From assembly GCF_000149955.1 (NCBI RefSeq), contig NC_030993.1, positions 496,125 to 560,124 of the forward strand: a DNA stretch of 64,000 bases, written 5' to 3'. The position numbers and the translations under genes were made by a program. A model generated the notes under the pieces. It saw only the letters and a list, made by a program, of their open reading frames with translations, did not search any database and was not told where the DNA came from. Position 1 is the first letter of the stretch; each line of letters begins with the position of its first letter. Below, in pieces: positions 45,386 through 56,735 of this stretch. The DNA is from Fusarium oxysporum f. sp. lycopersici 4287. Taxonomy: Eukaryota; Ascomycota; Sordariomycetes; Hypocreales; Nectriaceae.

Positions 45386-46411
45386 TTATTCTCCACTTGC
45401 CCTGAAAAGCTGGCCTCGATGCCAGCGGCTTGGTCTGACAAACCCAGCCGGCGTCTTCACCAAACAAACCTCTTCACAGCCCTCACGCTCCTCCGCATCT
45501 ATAAGCCTTATCCCCGCGAGTTCCTCATTCTTCAGCAGCATAGGCACTTCACCTAGATTCCCCTTCGCCCACTTCCCCCAGGCCCGGATCTTGAGCTTCT
45601 CGTCTGGCATCCATTCTGCACTGCTACTCCAAGGTGCAGGCAGCCTCGCGTCTGTGTTCAGTATTCTCCACGGCCGTCTGGCAGCTAACGTGTAAATCCA
45701 TTTTTTCCCCGTCATGTACGTCTCGTGGTTCAAACGTATGTAGACGAGCGGCAACTTCCAACTACGACCTTGTAGCTGCCCCTTAACTACGTATTTGGTA
45801 GTGGGAAATGCCCAAGTCGTAGTCTGCCCTTTTCCTATCTGATAGCGCAACAGTGTCGTGTAAATGTCCAGCTTGTAGGAGCTCAACGGCGCCACGGATC
45901 CCAAGAAGGTGATATATGCATCAGCGGTATCTGGTAGCTCAATTACTAGCTGTAGAGCCGTGATGATCGATTTCCAGAGTGACCCCTGATCCTGCCGGTG
46001 TATTTCTGGGTATGATGTCTTGTTCTGCATGCCAACGCAAGGAACATGAAGACTCTGAAGATTTGGCAGAACAATGGGATGGAAGCAGTCATCCGAGTCC
46101 CAGCTGCCAAACATTGCATCACACAGAGAGCTCATATCGATGTGGACATGCTGCATACGGCGCAGCAGGGGGCGCAAACCCTCACAAAGATGAAGTTCAG
46201 GTCCATCGATATCAATCATATCCGACGTTCCCAAAGCAAGCTCCAGACTTGTGCAACCTGGCGGAATGCTTCTCAAAATGGCTGAAACAATTGGCTTTTT
46301 GATGAAACAGACCGGGACTCGGTGATGGCGCGCTATAGAGAGGGACCTGAGATTGTTCATGCGCGGATCACATCCACCGCCAGTTAAAAGAATGAATTCT
46401 GATATTACCAC
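45386..46411 (-). CDS. Hypothetical protein, probably N-terminally truncated F-box/LRR-like
   Basis: The 341-codon open frame begins MVISEFILLTGGGCDPRMNN. Segments such as LRSLSIARHH, SLELALGTSDMIDIDGPELH and IVLPNLQSLHVP resemble the irregular leucine-rich middle part of fungal F-box proteins. No F-box is present, and the sequence upstream turns abruptly AT-rich at about 46400. I therefore think the N-terminus was lost to a degraded insertion. It may not be expressed. A later ATG is also possible as start. Confidence 0.5.
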   Translation of the reverse strand: MVISEFILLTGGGCDPRMNNLRSLSIARHHRVPVCFIKKPIVSAILRSIPPGCTSLELALGTSDMIDIDGPELHLCEGLRPLLRRMQHVHIDMSSLCDAMFGSWDSDDCFHPIVLPNLQSLHVPCVGMQNKTSYPEIHRQDQGSLWKSIITALQLVIELPDTADAYITFLGSVAPLSSYKLDIYTTLLRYQIGKGQTTTWAFPTTKYVVKGQLQGRSWKLPLVYIRLNHETYMTGKKWIYTLAARRPWRILNTDARLPAPWSSSAEWMPDEKLKIRAWGKWAKGNLGEVPMLLKNEELAGIRLIDAEEREGCEEVCLVKTPAGFVRPSRWHRGQLFRASGE

Positions 46412-46816
46412 TTTAATTAGTTAGTAAAAAGGGCAGAAGTTTATTATTATAGAGGCATAGTATATATAATCCTAGACCTTATATACTCTAGCTTAATTAT
46501 TACTGTATATCCTGGAACAGGGAATAGTAATAGATCCTAAGCTTATGATTTTAGCTCTTTTAGCTGTGTTTGAGGTATCTTCTACCCTGATTTTCTTAAT
46601 GTCCTACGGTTATTGACTTTGATAGCTGCTTTAGGTATCTGATGACCGTTGACTGTGCCTCTATGGTATGACCTAGCTACCAACTATTTGCCGATGGCCG
46701 CCTTTATCTGGCAAGAAATATTAATCGATTACTTGAGCTTTAAAAGCTAAGATGAATAGATATACCCCGAGATCTATAATTGCATATAGTCTCTGTTTAA
46801 TTCTCTAGAGTGGAAG
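46412..46816. other. AT-rich, RIP-like island
   Basis: About 400 bp rich in TA steps (for example TAGTATATATAATCC) and poor in CG. Stops occur in all frames, as in RIP-degraded repeats. No transposon domain is left to identify. Confidence 0.55.
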
Positions 46817-47338
46817 TTGATTCTGTGGTCTAGAATAAGCAAGAGTCTAGAGAATGAATTAGTGGATATCCTTCTAGAAATTCCTGGTATCTTGGAAGAT
46901 CTTAGTCTTGCCAATCAGACACCGGAACATCGTTCTCTACGTGAACAATTGCAGGCAAGATGCTGTTTATGCGACGTACAACTACGCCATTGGTCCACTT
47001 CGTCCGGTGAAGCTAGCATCAGCTTTGCAGAACGACTAATATCGACCAACGCATCTCAAGTCTCCAACCCCTCACCAGAGGACCTCGCCATGGCTCATTT
47101 GAGCATGATCTACTGGGCCACATGCAGCATGTTGTACCAAATCATGCATCGTGCTGCCGATGACGACACCGGCCCCTGGCTGTACTGTCACAAAATCTTC
47201 CTCATGGTTCCATTCTTTCAGCGGCCCGACATGGGGGCCATTTTCATCAACTTTGTAGGATTTCCGGTTGGCGTGGTAATCAGCTTTGTAGCAAGACAGA
47301 GCGCATACTTTCCCTCTGTTTCTCAAGGTCTGGCGTGA
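46817..47338 (+). pseudogene. C-terminal remnant of a Zn2Cys6-type regulator
   Basis: 173 codons from ELVDILLEIPGILEDL to IFLMVPFFQRPDMGAIFINF and FPVGVVISFVARQ. This matches the end of the fungal regulator domain in which a Cys-rich-domain protein normally carries several hundred residues upstream. No zinc cluster precedes it and the 5' side is AT-rich, so it is a fragment. The frame ends soon after the last conserved segment. Confidence 0.55.
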
Positions 47339-47854
47339 GCTCCCCTTCTGATAAGAGTCCGAGAACACCGTCGTTGGAGGCCGGATGATTTGGGTCCAGG
47401 TAACGGTTCGAGAAAGGCTTTTGAGGAGTGGACGAAAGCATATCCCCTTTGCTTTCAGCAGCCCAGAAATATGTAAGTAATAAGTAAACCCAGACACATT
47501 TGACTTACATAGCGTGCCTGAGCTCGCTATCAAACTAGTCATTCAGCCTAGCAAAGACCTTTCTCTTCGTGGCCATGTCTGGCATAGCACTCGGGGTGGT
47601 TAGATACACCAACGTAGCGACAGAGTCCGGAAGACTTTTAGCCATGAGACACACCGGCTCGGGGGTTACTCAATTTTCGCTTGGCCTTTGATGCAATCCC
47701 CGATCCAGTGGAAGGTTCGTGGTTCAACATAGCCGCCGCTGGATCTACTTTTACCTTTGCACCTATGGCCACAGGCTTGTAAGACATGATAAGACAGTAT
47801 AGGCCTCGTGGCTAGAAGAAGCTAGCTTTGGCGAGATCTATGAATAAATTGGTC
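47339..47854. other. Degenerate sequence, no intact gene
   Basis: Short open patches without start or stop logic lie between two remnants. Some, such as the stretch near 47710-47790 reading WFNIAAAGSTFTFAP, look like former coding DNA. I cannot assign them. Confidence 0.4.
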
Positions 47855-48500
47855 CTAAATCCGGCGAGCGATCAGCGAGGCAACACAAACTGCAGAGGAA
47901 ACAATCATCAACTCACTTAAACCGTATCTCCGTCTTACCCACAATGAACATAACGATTTATAATGCGGCAGAAGCACCCAGCGCAATATGATTAGGAACA
48001 AACACAGTCCCCATGCCAGCATCCTAGATGACATAGAGCCACTTAGACGCTTAGACAGCCTTGTTAGTTGCATAAATAAAAGTTAAGAATGCTTCTTCAT
48101 CAATGCCGAAAGATTAAAGATTAGGAGCGTATGCCTCGACGAACCCGCGTTCCTTGTTTCCTGGGCGTCTTTAAAGGATGACGATTGGGTTAGGCAGTGA
48201 AGGCGCTCCTAGGTCAACTACTGGGAGGTGGTCGACGATAAAACTCTCTAAAGTTGAGTTCGGATCCTGCTCCAATGCAGTTATGCCTTAGGGCTCTTCG
48301 TCGGAGCGCCAAGACAGCCACGTCGGGTTGAAGCCTGTGAATTCAACATATGTGTGAAGACACTGGACCCGGATCGGGCTATCTACATAATCTTCCTACC
48401 GATAACAAATTTGGTGGCTGGCTGAGTCTGAAACAGCTTACCGCTTCAAGATGGGATCTATCACAGGCTTTTCCTAGGTAGTGGATAGACCTGTGCCGGG
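47855..48500 (-). pseudogene. RIP-like pseudogene of an unrecognised fungal protein
   Basis: On the minus strand one can read FNPTWLSWRSDEEP-stop-GITALEQDPNSTLESFIV, then LPVVDLGAPSLPNPIVIL-stop-RRPGNKERGFVEAYAPNL-stop. Further along come FGIDEEAFLTFIYATNKAV-stop-ASKWLYVI-stop-DAGMG and VFVPNHIALGASAAL-stop-IVM. At least six stops (TAA/TAG) interrupt otherwise good protein-like text, and several sit where Gln (CAA/CAG) would fit. C-to-T change there is the expected RIP signature. An intron (GTAAGC/CACAG) is still visible upstream. The family is not recognised. Confidence 0.6.
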
Positions 48501-48543
48501 TTCTTTAGTTATTTTTAACAAAGTAAGCTCCGTCCCACCTCAA

Positions 48544-49147
48544 TTAAAGGCTACTCTGGGAAGATGAGCCAAACATAGAGAGGTCGCTTTTGATGGCTGA
48601 TACCATAGTTCCGGCCTCGGCGTAGTTCTGGAACAAGAGGGCAGCGACAGAACTGGGGCTCATGAGCTCCTTAGTCCATGGATCAACGGATGAGGAGCTT
48701 ATGTAGAAAGGCATGCCCTGGCTAATGACGGTCCTGAAGAGAACTGCAGAAGCCTCGCTACTAGTTTTGTTGATGAACTTGAAGGAATTGCAAGGGAGTG
48801 TTGCGGTTGAGATCGTACCATCATACCAAGTGGGAGGGGGAGTGTAAACCTCGCCGAACTTGATAGCTGTGGGATTGGTGGAAATATTGAATTTGGCTTT
48901 ATATCCTATCAGTAAAGTGGTGAGAGTGCAGGGCTGGATAAAAAGTCGTACCTCCGTTTGTGAATTTGTCCTTGGTGGCGGCAATCTTGAATTGGTCTAC
49001 TCATGAGATGATGATAACACTAGTAATTGCTATTGAAACGTTAATAATACAATCAATAGATTCTTCGAGCAAATCGCTTACAATCCGCGTAGGCAATCAA
49101 ATTGAAGTCAGGGTTGTCACCAACACCAGCAGTGAAGCAGAGTCTAG
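48544..49147 (-). CDS. Partial hypothetical protein, 3' exons only
   Basis: Three exons can be read: about 49147-49082 (CFTAGVGDNPDFNLIAYADY), 48996-48952 (QFKIAATKDKFTNG) and 48905-48544 (YKAKFNIST, then TPPPTWYDGTISTATLPC and on to the stop). Introns of 85 and 43 bp have GTAAGC/TAG and GTACGA/TAG ends. Phases agree across both junctions. Upstream of 49147 the DNA becomes AT-rich and no 5' exon is found, so the gene is truncated or its start is lost. The product is unrecognised, and composition (Ser/Thr, few Lys) suggests an extracellular protein. Confidence 0.5.
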
Positions 49148-49852
49148 GAATAGTAAGTAATAAGCTATATGCTTTAATACCCTTTCTATTTATATTCCTT
49201 AAAAAGATAATAATATAATGCTAATAGCTATAACTTAGGAGGTAAGTGAAATAATTCGTGCCCGTAACAGCGCTGTAGTACGATTATACGTACCGTTATC
49301 GAAGCACGTCTAGGATGGTCAAATCTCAATGCGGTTGGTAAAGCTGCTACCATAACTTTCGCCCTGGAAGCCAGCTGGATTTTCTATTTGATCATTCCGC
49401 CACCATTAGCGCAGACTCTCTTCATCAATAGCAGATGACAAGAGACAAGAGACAAGAGGTTTAAAATCATTGGAAACTGCATGGGTTGTACTCAGTTTAT
49501 TAGGGAATCCCTGGATCAGGGTTTTCTTCGGCAACCTTGTCCTTTCTCAGTCAAATGGCTCTGTCTGAAGTTGTGGAGATTATCATTCTAACCGGAGTGG
49601 CCTGATAATGGAGGATTGGCTTGGAAGGTTTACCTTTGGATTTCTCGCATATACGCAACGATCCGTGTGTGGCTGCTCCCAATGGAATTTCTCGATAGAT
49701 AGTCTCCAAAAAGGGGAACATATGAAGATAATAGCAGCTGAGTGTAACAAGAGCCGGGAAATAGCTGTAAATCATATTCGTTGCGGGAAAATGTAACATG
49801 TAATGGAATACTGATATATACTAGTATATGATACTCAGCATAGTTATCTAGA
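49148..49852. other. AT-rich island and intergenic DNA
   Basis: 49150-49260 is strongly AT-rich with many TA steps and looks like an RIP relic. The rest, up to the 3' end of the DUF1593 gene, has no recognised gene. A 14-bp palindrome ATATACTAGTATAT lies near 49815. Confidence 0.45.
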
Positions 49853-51399
49853 CTATATGGCTTCAAGAATGATTCTCCTGTATGTAGCAAGAGGCTTTTC
49901 TGTCGCATCACGGAGAGCAAGAATAATATGCATTGTCTAAAAGCAAGTCAGTATCCACTCGTATGGTTGTTAAAGAGTCGACTTACATCATTCAGACTCT
50001 TGGCAGTCTCCAGCTTCACCACGCTGCCATCATCCTTGATACTTGTGATATTTACATTCGGGCTCTTGGGCGTCAAGATTGGCTTCATCTTGAGCAAAGG
50101 GTCAAAGCCTTCCAAGCCTCGTCCGTATGCACCACCAGGCTCGCGGTAGTGGAACCAATCGTACTTGAGCTCATCACCATCGGGATCCCAACTGTTTGAT
50201 GCATCCAGAACAATGTTGCTGCCAGGCTTGTACTTGAGCTTCAATGGGGCAGTGCCACAAGAGCCATTGACGATGGCAACGGGCTGATGGTTGTTCTCGG
50301 AGTACTTGGAGTTGACAGTCCACTTCATACGAGCAGCAAAGTCGAACTGATAATCCTGACGCCAGCGCCAGATAGTTGCAAACTTGCTGGTGAATGCCTT
50401 TCCGTTGGCGCCAACGACGTAGTCACTTGTATCTGCGTAGACGCGCGACTGATTCGTGTGGTCGAGGAGGGTATAACGACCGCCCCAGCTACCCCACTCG
50501 GGATGGTTCACGTCACCCAGGCCATTCTGCACAAGAGGCAAGAAAGCCGGTGTATCACCCTCCATGATGAAAGACCAGTTAAGATAGTGGGATCCCAGAG
50601 GACCAAGTCGGATATTCTTCTCGAGCCAGTCATTTGAGACAATGCTGGAGTCTGGGCCGCCGTGATCAAAGTTACGGTACTCTTCACCTGAGATACCGTT
50701 CCATGCCGCGACAGTGTATTCGCTGAATCCGTGCAGAGAGACGACATAAAAGAGTTGAGGGTAACGGAGACGGATCCAGACACCGGTGTCGTCTTGATCG
50801 GAGATAGCTAAAACGCGAAGCTTTTCGACGAAAGCGTCAACAGCGTCTTCGCTTCGAGTGCGAGAAACATGCTGAAGGGCCTCAGCCAGAATCGCAGATC
50901 CTCCCCAGACAGAAACTGTAAGAGGATCATCGACGCTCGCCTTATCAGCAGCCTTGACAAGCGCTTTCGCACCGTCGCTCAAGCTCATATTGAGTGATTT
51001 CCGTCCATAAACAGGATGACCTTTATGAACTCTGTCAAGAAGGTACTTGTATGAAGGATAAGGCGCGTGAGATGGCACATTAGCGTTGAGGTTATTCACA
51101 ACCTTCTTATAACCATCCAAAACGCCAACGACAGACTCATAGTCAATCTTGTCAGGCATCCACGTCGAAGTCGTCACAGAAATGCCCTGAATGTCAATTT
51201 CATTGGCGTAAGTCAACAGCCGAACAAGACTCATCTGATCATCAGGCTCATTGCTGATATCCGTGAGCACAAACAATCTGCGCTTGTGCTCAGTGCGCGA
51301 AGTCGAGCATTGCTTGTCATGGCTTGGTGCAGCTTGCACGAAGGGGAGCGCGGTGAAGAAGGCGAAAGCGCCGACAAGTTGGGAGAACATGTTGGGCAT
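49853..51399 (-). CDS. Secreted DUF1593-type (nucleoside-hydrolase-like) protein
   Basis: Exons are 51399-49987 and 49936-49853 (intron 50 bp, GTAAGT/TTAG), giving 498 aa. I start at 51399 (MPNMFSQLVGAFAFFTALPFVQAAP) because this gives a standard signal peptide; an ATG at 51435 adds 12 polar residues. The N-terminal domain has RRLFVLTDISNEPDDQMSLV, the Asp-rich loop of the inosine-uridine nucleoside-hydrolase fold, and VSVWGGSAILAEAL. The C-terminal part (NIVLDASNSWDPDGDELKYDW) is the beta-sandwich seen in DUF1593 proteins, which are linked to plant cell-wall breakdown in fungi and bacteria. The short second exon ends the protein with TYRRIILEAI. The enzyme activity is unknown. Confidence 0.9.
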
Positions 51400-51435
51400 G
51401 GTGTAGTTCAACGCTGCTGAAGCATTGAGGTCCAT

Positions 51436-52639
51436 TGTGAGGAAAGTGTTGTCTTTATAGACTGCCGATTAGCAACTGGTGATAAATCATGGCATTTACT
51501 TCTCGGGGGGCGGGTGGTTAGAGTTGCTGAATGGGGTAACTTCGTTAAGATTGTGCGCTAAGAACTGGCTTGATTCTTCAACTTTAAGCACTATCCTGGC
51601 CCATCCCCAGACTAAACGTCATGACATGGGCTTGACTCCACCTTCAATGGACCGGTTGAAGAACCGCTAATTTGGGACAGTCGAGGGAATTTTTCTGGGA
51701 GAAAATGCGGGGGAGAAAACCGTTGACCGGTAGATGAAGTCGCAGATGTGTTTAAAACTGCTAGTTCTGGCGAGGTTCACCTATGGATCTTCGTCATGTC
51801 GCGTACTTTGCTATGCTAATATTTCGGTACTGTTGTCGAAAATTTCGTCCATTGGCGGACCGGAAGAATGGTTCTCTATCATCTTTGTCGGGTTGGTCAT
51901 CTAAAAGAGCCAAGCCGAGACTATTTCTCCAACAGGGCATGTTCCGAGGTTCCTTCAATGCCGCGATGAAGTATCCCCGGTCTACCGTGGTCTGATATAA
52001 ACGGCCCGATAGAACGTGGGCTTGGACTGATGGAGAAATCTGGGGTATTTCTCCGCAGTCGGCCAACCTCAACCAAGACGATCTTTATTTTGGCATCTTC
52101 GCCGACAGGCCATCATTATTGTTTACATTGATATACATTCGTGCACTCATAGTTCTATTAGGCATACATTCATGCTATAGAACCGCAACGGGCCTGACGA
52201 TAAATGGGTGATTGAAACGACTTCATTGAATTTATTTCGTGATTGAAGGGGAGTGTTATTTATAACCCAATAACCCATAATTTATATGGGTATCTTAGGC
52301 ACATATGTGACCCATCTCGTGGAGGCAGGGCACGAATAAAGGGATGGGCTGAATTCGGAAAAGAATTCCTTCAAAACCTGTCATTACTATGTAAGAGTTG
52401 TTTCTCTGCAGCCTAGCTAACAGATAGTCGTTATAATAAGACTCCACTATAGTCATTCTTCCTAACTAATAAACCTACTCCTAATAGCTCTTCTTGAAGT
52501 ACTATAAGCCCTTATACTAAGTATCATCAGGACCAGCTAAATACAGGAGTTAATCGAAGAAAAATACATCCACACTTGCAGTAGCCTACTACAGATGATC
52601 TGTAAGATGGTTAGGGTGTATCCTTGTATCAGTAAGCTT
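51436..52639. other. Intergenic with an AT-rich island
   Basis: 1.2 kb holding the promoter of the DUF1593 gene. 52390-52560 is TA-rich (TAGCTAACAGATAG, CCTAATAGCTC) and looks like a RIP-type relic. No gene is supported. Confidence 0.45.
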
Positions 52640-54408
52640 CTACAGTTCTTTGATGAACCCAACCTCGACTACTTTGTCAGCGTCAATATCAAGATCAGCA
52701 AGCTTAGTTCGAGAGTTTTCTCGAAGCCAAAGAAAAGTCCACAGCAGCCAGGATCGGAGATAAGCCTTGGGGGATAGGACACTTGGCCAACCAATTTTAA
52801 TCGTCTCTTTACCAAGAATGTACACAGTTGGAGAGTTCCGTGAAGATTGCATCATGTCTAGCTCGGCAGCTGTCATATCGTTGCGTCGACCCCTTGCGAT
52901 TGAAATCGCAATTTGTTGAACAACATCTTGAGCGAGACCCGGATATAAAATGTTGTCTGTGTAGCCATGGCGCAGTGTAATGGCATAACACGAATCGATC
53001 TCAGAGACGCGTCTGATAATATATCGATCGGTCAATGGGACTGTAGGTACCGGAAGGGGGCGCATGTTGAAGAGAACAACGACTGCAGGTCGCGCGGCGA
53101 ACTTGATGACGAATTGGAAGAAAGAAGGAGGAAGGGTATTGGTGATGCCAGACTTGTCAAAGAATATCCCCAGGCCTGGAACAGTAGAGATAGGTGTTCC
53201 ACCAAATGTTGACGTTAAAGCCACAGGGCCTTTCGTGGCAGTGGTAGGAAACAAGAGCGCCTGGGGTGAAAGTTGATCTTGAGATTCTGCTTCCCACTGG
53301 CACTCTTTTCCGAAACGCCACAGGGTAAAGAGACAGGAGAGGATGAAAGCTAGAAGAAGGGTGAACCATGCGCCGTCTGGAACCTTTTCATAGACTGACG
53401 ATAAAAAGGCTGCATCTAGACTGGCAAAGACCAGCCAGAGAGGCACAACTATGTATGCCGGAAGTCTCCAAACGAGGATTGCGACAAGGGAAACCATGCA
53501 CGTCGTAACTACGTGAACTTAGCTGGAATTTGTAACGCTGCTGGAGTATCAACTTACTAAAAGTGACAGTGATAACGCAGACACCATATGCGTTGCCTAG
53601 GGAGGTGGTCTATAGAGTTGTAAGTAGTTACCCATACCATAAAGTCATTGAATACGTACATTGTTGTATACTGCTGTAATAATAACCGTACCAATCATAA
53701 GCAGCCAATTTGCCATTGGCATGTAGACCTGCTCGTGGAAAGTCTGACTAGTATGAATAACTTTGATATGAGGAAAGTATGAGAGCCTCATGATCTGAGT
53801 AAGAAGCTGAAAGGGTGAAGTTATCATGGCTTGAGATTTGCCATGGCTGCGAGTTTCTCTATCACTATTATAAAATACAGAGTTCCTGGAGGCACTGTAT
53901 TAAAGAAGGGGTTAGTGAAAGCTTGTTTCGTCTCGTCGTGAGATATATACGCGGCCTGTCCTATGTATGCGATGAGCAGGCAAGGATAAGCCAAGCATAT
54001 CCACGATAGTTGCACTGCACGTTTACTGAATGCTCCCAGGTCCGCGAATAAGGCCTCGACGCCTGTAAAAGCTAAGAGCAGACCGCCTAAGGATTTCCAG
54101 CCCTCGTGTCCGTTGCGCACAAGGTATGAGAAAGCAAAGTGTGGACTGAATGCCTTGAGGACAGTGTAATCGTGAACAGCGAGGTTATAAATACCAGCGC
54201 ATAGGTTGAACAGCAACCAGATGGCGACAACCGGTGCAAACATAGTACCGATCTTTGATGTGCCAAATGGCTGGATGAGGAAAAGTGCAACAAGTATGCC
54301 ACACGAGATGCCGACGATGGCAGAGGTTCCCAGGTTAGGATTGGCGACCTTTATTCCTTGAATAGCTCCTAGGACAGACTGAGCTGGTGTCAGCACGCCA
54401 TCAGCCAT
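52640..54408 (-). CDS. HAK/KUP-type potassium transporter, N-terminus in the assembly gap
   Basis: High-affinity K+ uptake permease of the plasma membrane (K_trans family). Readable order on the minus strand: MADGVLTPAQSVLGAIQG next to the gap, several membrane segments to about 53836, then SQAMITSPFQLLTQIMRLSY. After introns at 53610-53659 and 53509-53557 comes NTTSLGNAYGVCVITVTFIT. The long C-terminal exon 53508-52640 ends DADKVVEVGFIKEL. Roughly the first 200 residues must lie in the 800-N gap. Near 53836 the frame changes between LAAMA and SQAMI: the family reads through with Ala-Ser, so two surplus bases (or one lost) sit at the TTT run. No intron fits. Either an assembly error or a real lesion. 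Confidence 0.85.
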
Positions 54409-55208
54409 NNNNNNNNNNNNNNNNNNNNNNNNNNNNNNNNNNNNNNNNNNNNNNNNNNNNNNNNNNNNNNNNNNNNNNNNNNNNNNNNNNNNNNNNNNNN
54501 NNNNNNNNNNNNNNNNNNNNNNNNNNNNNNNNNNNNNNNNNNNNNNNNNNNNNNNNNNNNNNNNNNNNNNNNNNNNNNNNNNNNNNNNNNNNNNNNNNNN
54601 NNNNNNNNNNNNNNNNNNNNNNNNNNNNNNNNNNNNNNNNNNNNNNNNNNNNNNNNNNNNNNNNNNNNNNNNNNNNNNNNNNNNNNNNNNNNNNNNNNNN
54701 NNNNNNNNNNNNNNNNNNNNNNNNNNNNNNNNNNNNNNNNNNNNNNNNNNNNNNNNNNNNNNNNNNNNNNNNNNNNNNNNNNNNNNNNNNNNNNNNNNNN
54801 NNNNNNNNNNNNNNNNNNNNNNNNNNNNNNNNNNNNNNNNNNNNNNNNNNNNNNNNNNNNNNNNNNNNNNNNNNNNNNNNNNNNNNNNNNNNNNNNNNNN
54901 NNNNNNNNNNNNNNNNNNNNNNNNNNNNNNNNNNNNNNNNNNNNNNNNNNNNNNNNNNNNNNNNNNNNNNNNNNNNNNNNNNNNNNNNNNNNNNNNNNNN
55001 NNNNNNNNNNNNNNNNNNNNNNNNNNNNNNNNNNNNNNNNNNNNNNNNNNNNNNNNNNNNNNNNNNNNNNNNNNNNNNNNNNNNNNNNNNNNNNNNNNNN
55101 NNNNNNNNNNNNNNNNNNNNNNNNNNNNNNNNNNNNNNNNNNNNNNNNNNNNNNNNNNNNNNNNNNNNNNNNNNNNNNNNNNNNNNNNNNNNNNNNNNNN
55201 NNNNNNNN
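54409..55208. other. Assembly gap, 800 N
   Basis: Exactly 800 N. It hides the 5' part of the potassium transporter. The round size suggests an estimated gap, so downstream coordinates may be shifted. Confidence 1.
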
Positions 55209-55691
55209 GGCGCATCGATGTCTCAAGATATCGTAACATGGCCAGCCATGTTGACCAGGTATCTAACTCGGGTAAGACAAATCACATACATTGTCAAATT
55301 TCTCTGACAATTAATTATTGCCAAGAATGTATCAAACGGTTTTCTTAGCAGCTGAAAGCTTGGCTTTTCATTTGAGCTGACCCTTGGCTCTTTGGCGAGG
55401 CAGATGTAGACGCGGGATTTTCCCCCTCTTGAGACCGTGACAGACCAATCAAGGATAAGGATAGGATAATCACTGATTTGTCGAGACCCTTTGCCTGCGG
55501 CTCTGAATGACCGCGGATGACTCTACTGGCCGTGCAGATTCAATATGTATGAGGGAATATTCATCCCAGTAGGCCTTTATGGATGGCCCCTTGGCTTATC
55601 TTGACACCTGGGCCCTCCACGCTATCCTGCTCATCTCACCACCCAACACAAGCAACTCCCTCATCGCCTTCGTTTTCCTGCTTTTTCGGGT
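55209..55691. other. Intergenic beside the gap
   Basis: Probably the promoter side of the potassium transporter and of the RING gene. The first 30 bases could still be transporter 5' sequence, but this cannot be told. Confidence 0.35.
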
Positions 55692-56474
55692 ATGATTCTA
55701 ACGCCAGATTTAATTGCCAGAGAAAGCAATGGCGAACATCGTAAACCTTCGGTCATTTTCATTATTCTAGGCATTATCGCATTTGGCCTTGTGCTACTTA
55801 CACCATTTATCCTCAGCAAAAGGGGATGTCATAGGCCAGAACCCTATCAACTTGATGTCCCAGTGCCACAGCGGGCGAGAAACATATGCCTCATTCCGGA
55901 GGCTTTGAACTTGATACCAATAACTTGCTATCGAGAGGCAGCAGCGGTTGAAATTGATGCTTCGAAGCAAGTCGCAAACTGTCCAGGACAAGCGAGCGCG
56001 CCAAGCTGCCTTATCTGTATTAATGAGTTTAAACAAGGTACCCAGACTCGCTCTCTACCATGCGGTCATCGCTTCCATCCCAGATGTATTGACCCATGGC
56101 TTCTGGAGCGATCTATAACTTGCCCAGTTTGGTATGTTCTGGTTATAATTCATTATTTACCAGCTAGAACTTACTTCTGTAGTCGTGCAAATGTTGCAGA
56201 CGCTCTTGTCCATATACCTGTATCCAATCTACCCGCAGCACCTCGTCGAATGCTGAGCCGTAGACCAATAGTTAAGTTCACACTTCTCACCGGATTGTTG
56301 TGCAACCTAACAGAACACTAGGCTACCTCGGAGCTTCTTCCTATCGCAAGAATTCCAACTATTCAGTCTCGCGGCCCAGGCACTGCCGTTCCTGCTCGAC
56401 CGTTTCAACCTCAGGAACCACCGCTGCCGGTGACGTTGGAGGCCTCGTGCCAGATTGGCTCCTCAGGCCGTTAG
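55692..56474 (+). CDS. RING-H2 membrane-anchored E3 ligase-like protein
   Basis: Probable ubiquitin ligase. Exons are 55692-56131, 56183-56270 and 56322-56474, with 51-bp introns, giving 226 aa. One transmembrane segment (SVIFIILGIIAFGLVLLTPF, about residues 20-39) lies near the N-terminus. The RING-H2 finger is CLICINEF, LPCGHRFHPRCIDPWLL and TCPVC; its last Cys is completed across the first intron. Intron 1 has no stop and is a multiple of three, so a retained form would replace that Cys by Trp. I add the third exon because donor GTTAAG, branch CCTAACA and acceptor CTAG fit and the phase holds. It gives a Pro-rich tail (TAVPARPFQPQEPPLPV) as in related proteins. Confidence 0.82.
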
Positions 56475-56735
56475 GATACGAAATAAAAGAGTCGAGCGGG
56501 TTTGGGTTGGTGATGCTTTATAATTTGCAGCAGGCAACGCAGGGGCTTTATTCTCTCTTATTAATTAAAATATACAACTGTTCTTCGAGTTCAACTTTTC
56601 ATCACTATAACCTTCCCGTTCTATCAAGTCCGCCCCATCTGTCTACCCCCACTTTCAAGTTCCCAAGCTCTCTTATCCGTCGAGGAAAGCCTTTTCCAAA
56701 CTCGGAACTCATTTCCACCATTTGTTGTTGACTGA

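Noticed and set aside
54387..55307. Open frames spanning the N run
   Set aside because: They are artefacts of translating N. Only the transporter frame left of the gap has real coding content.
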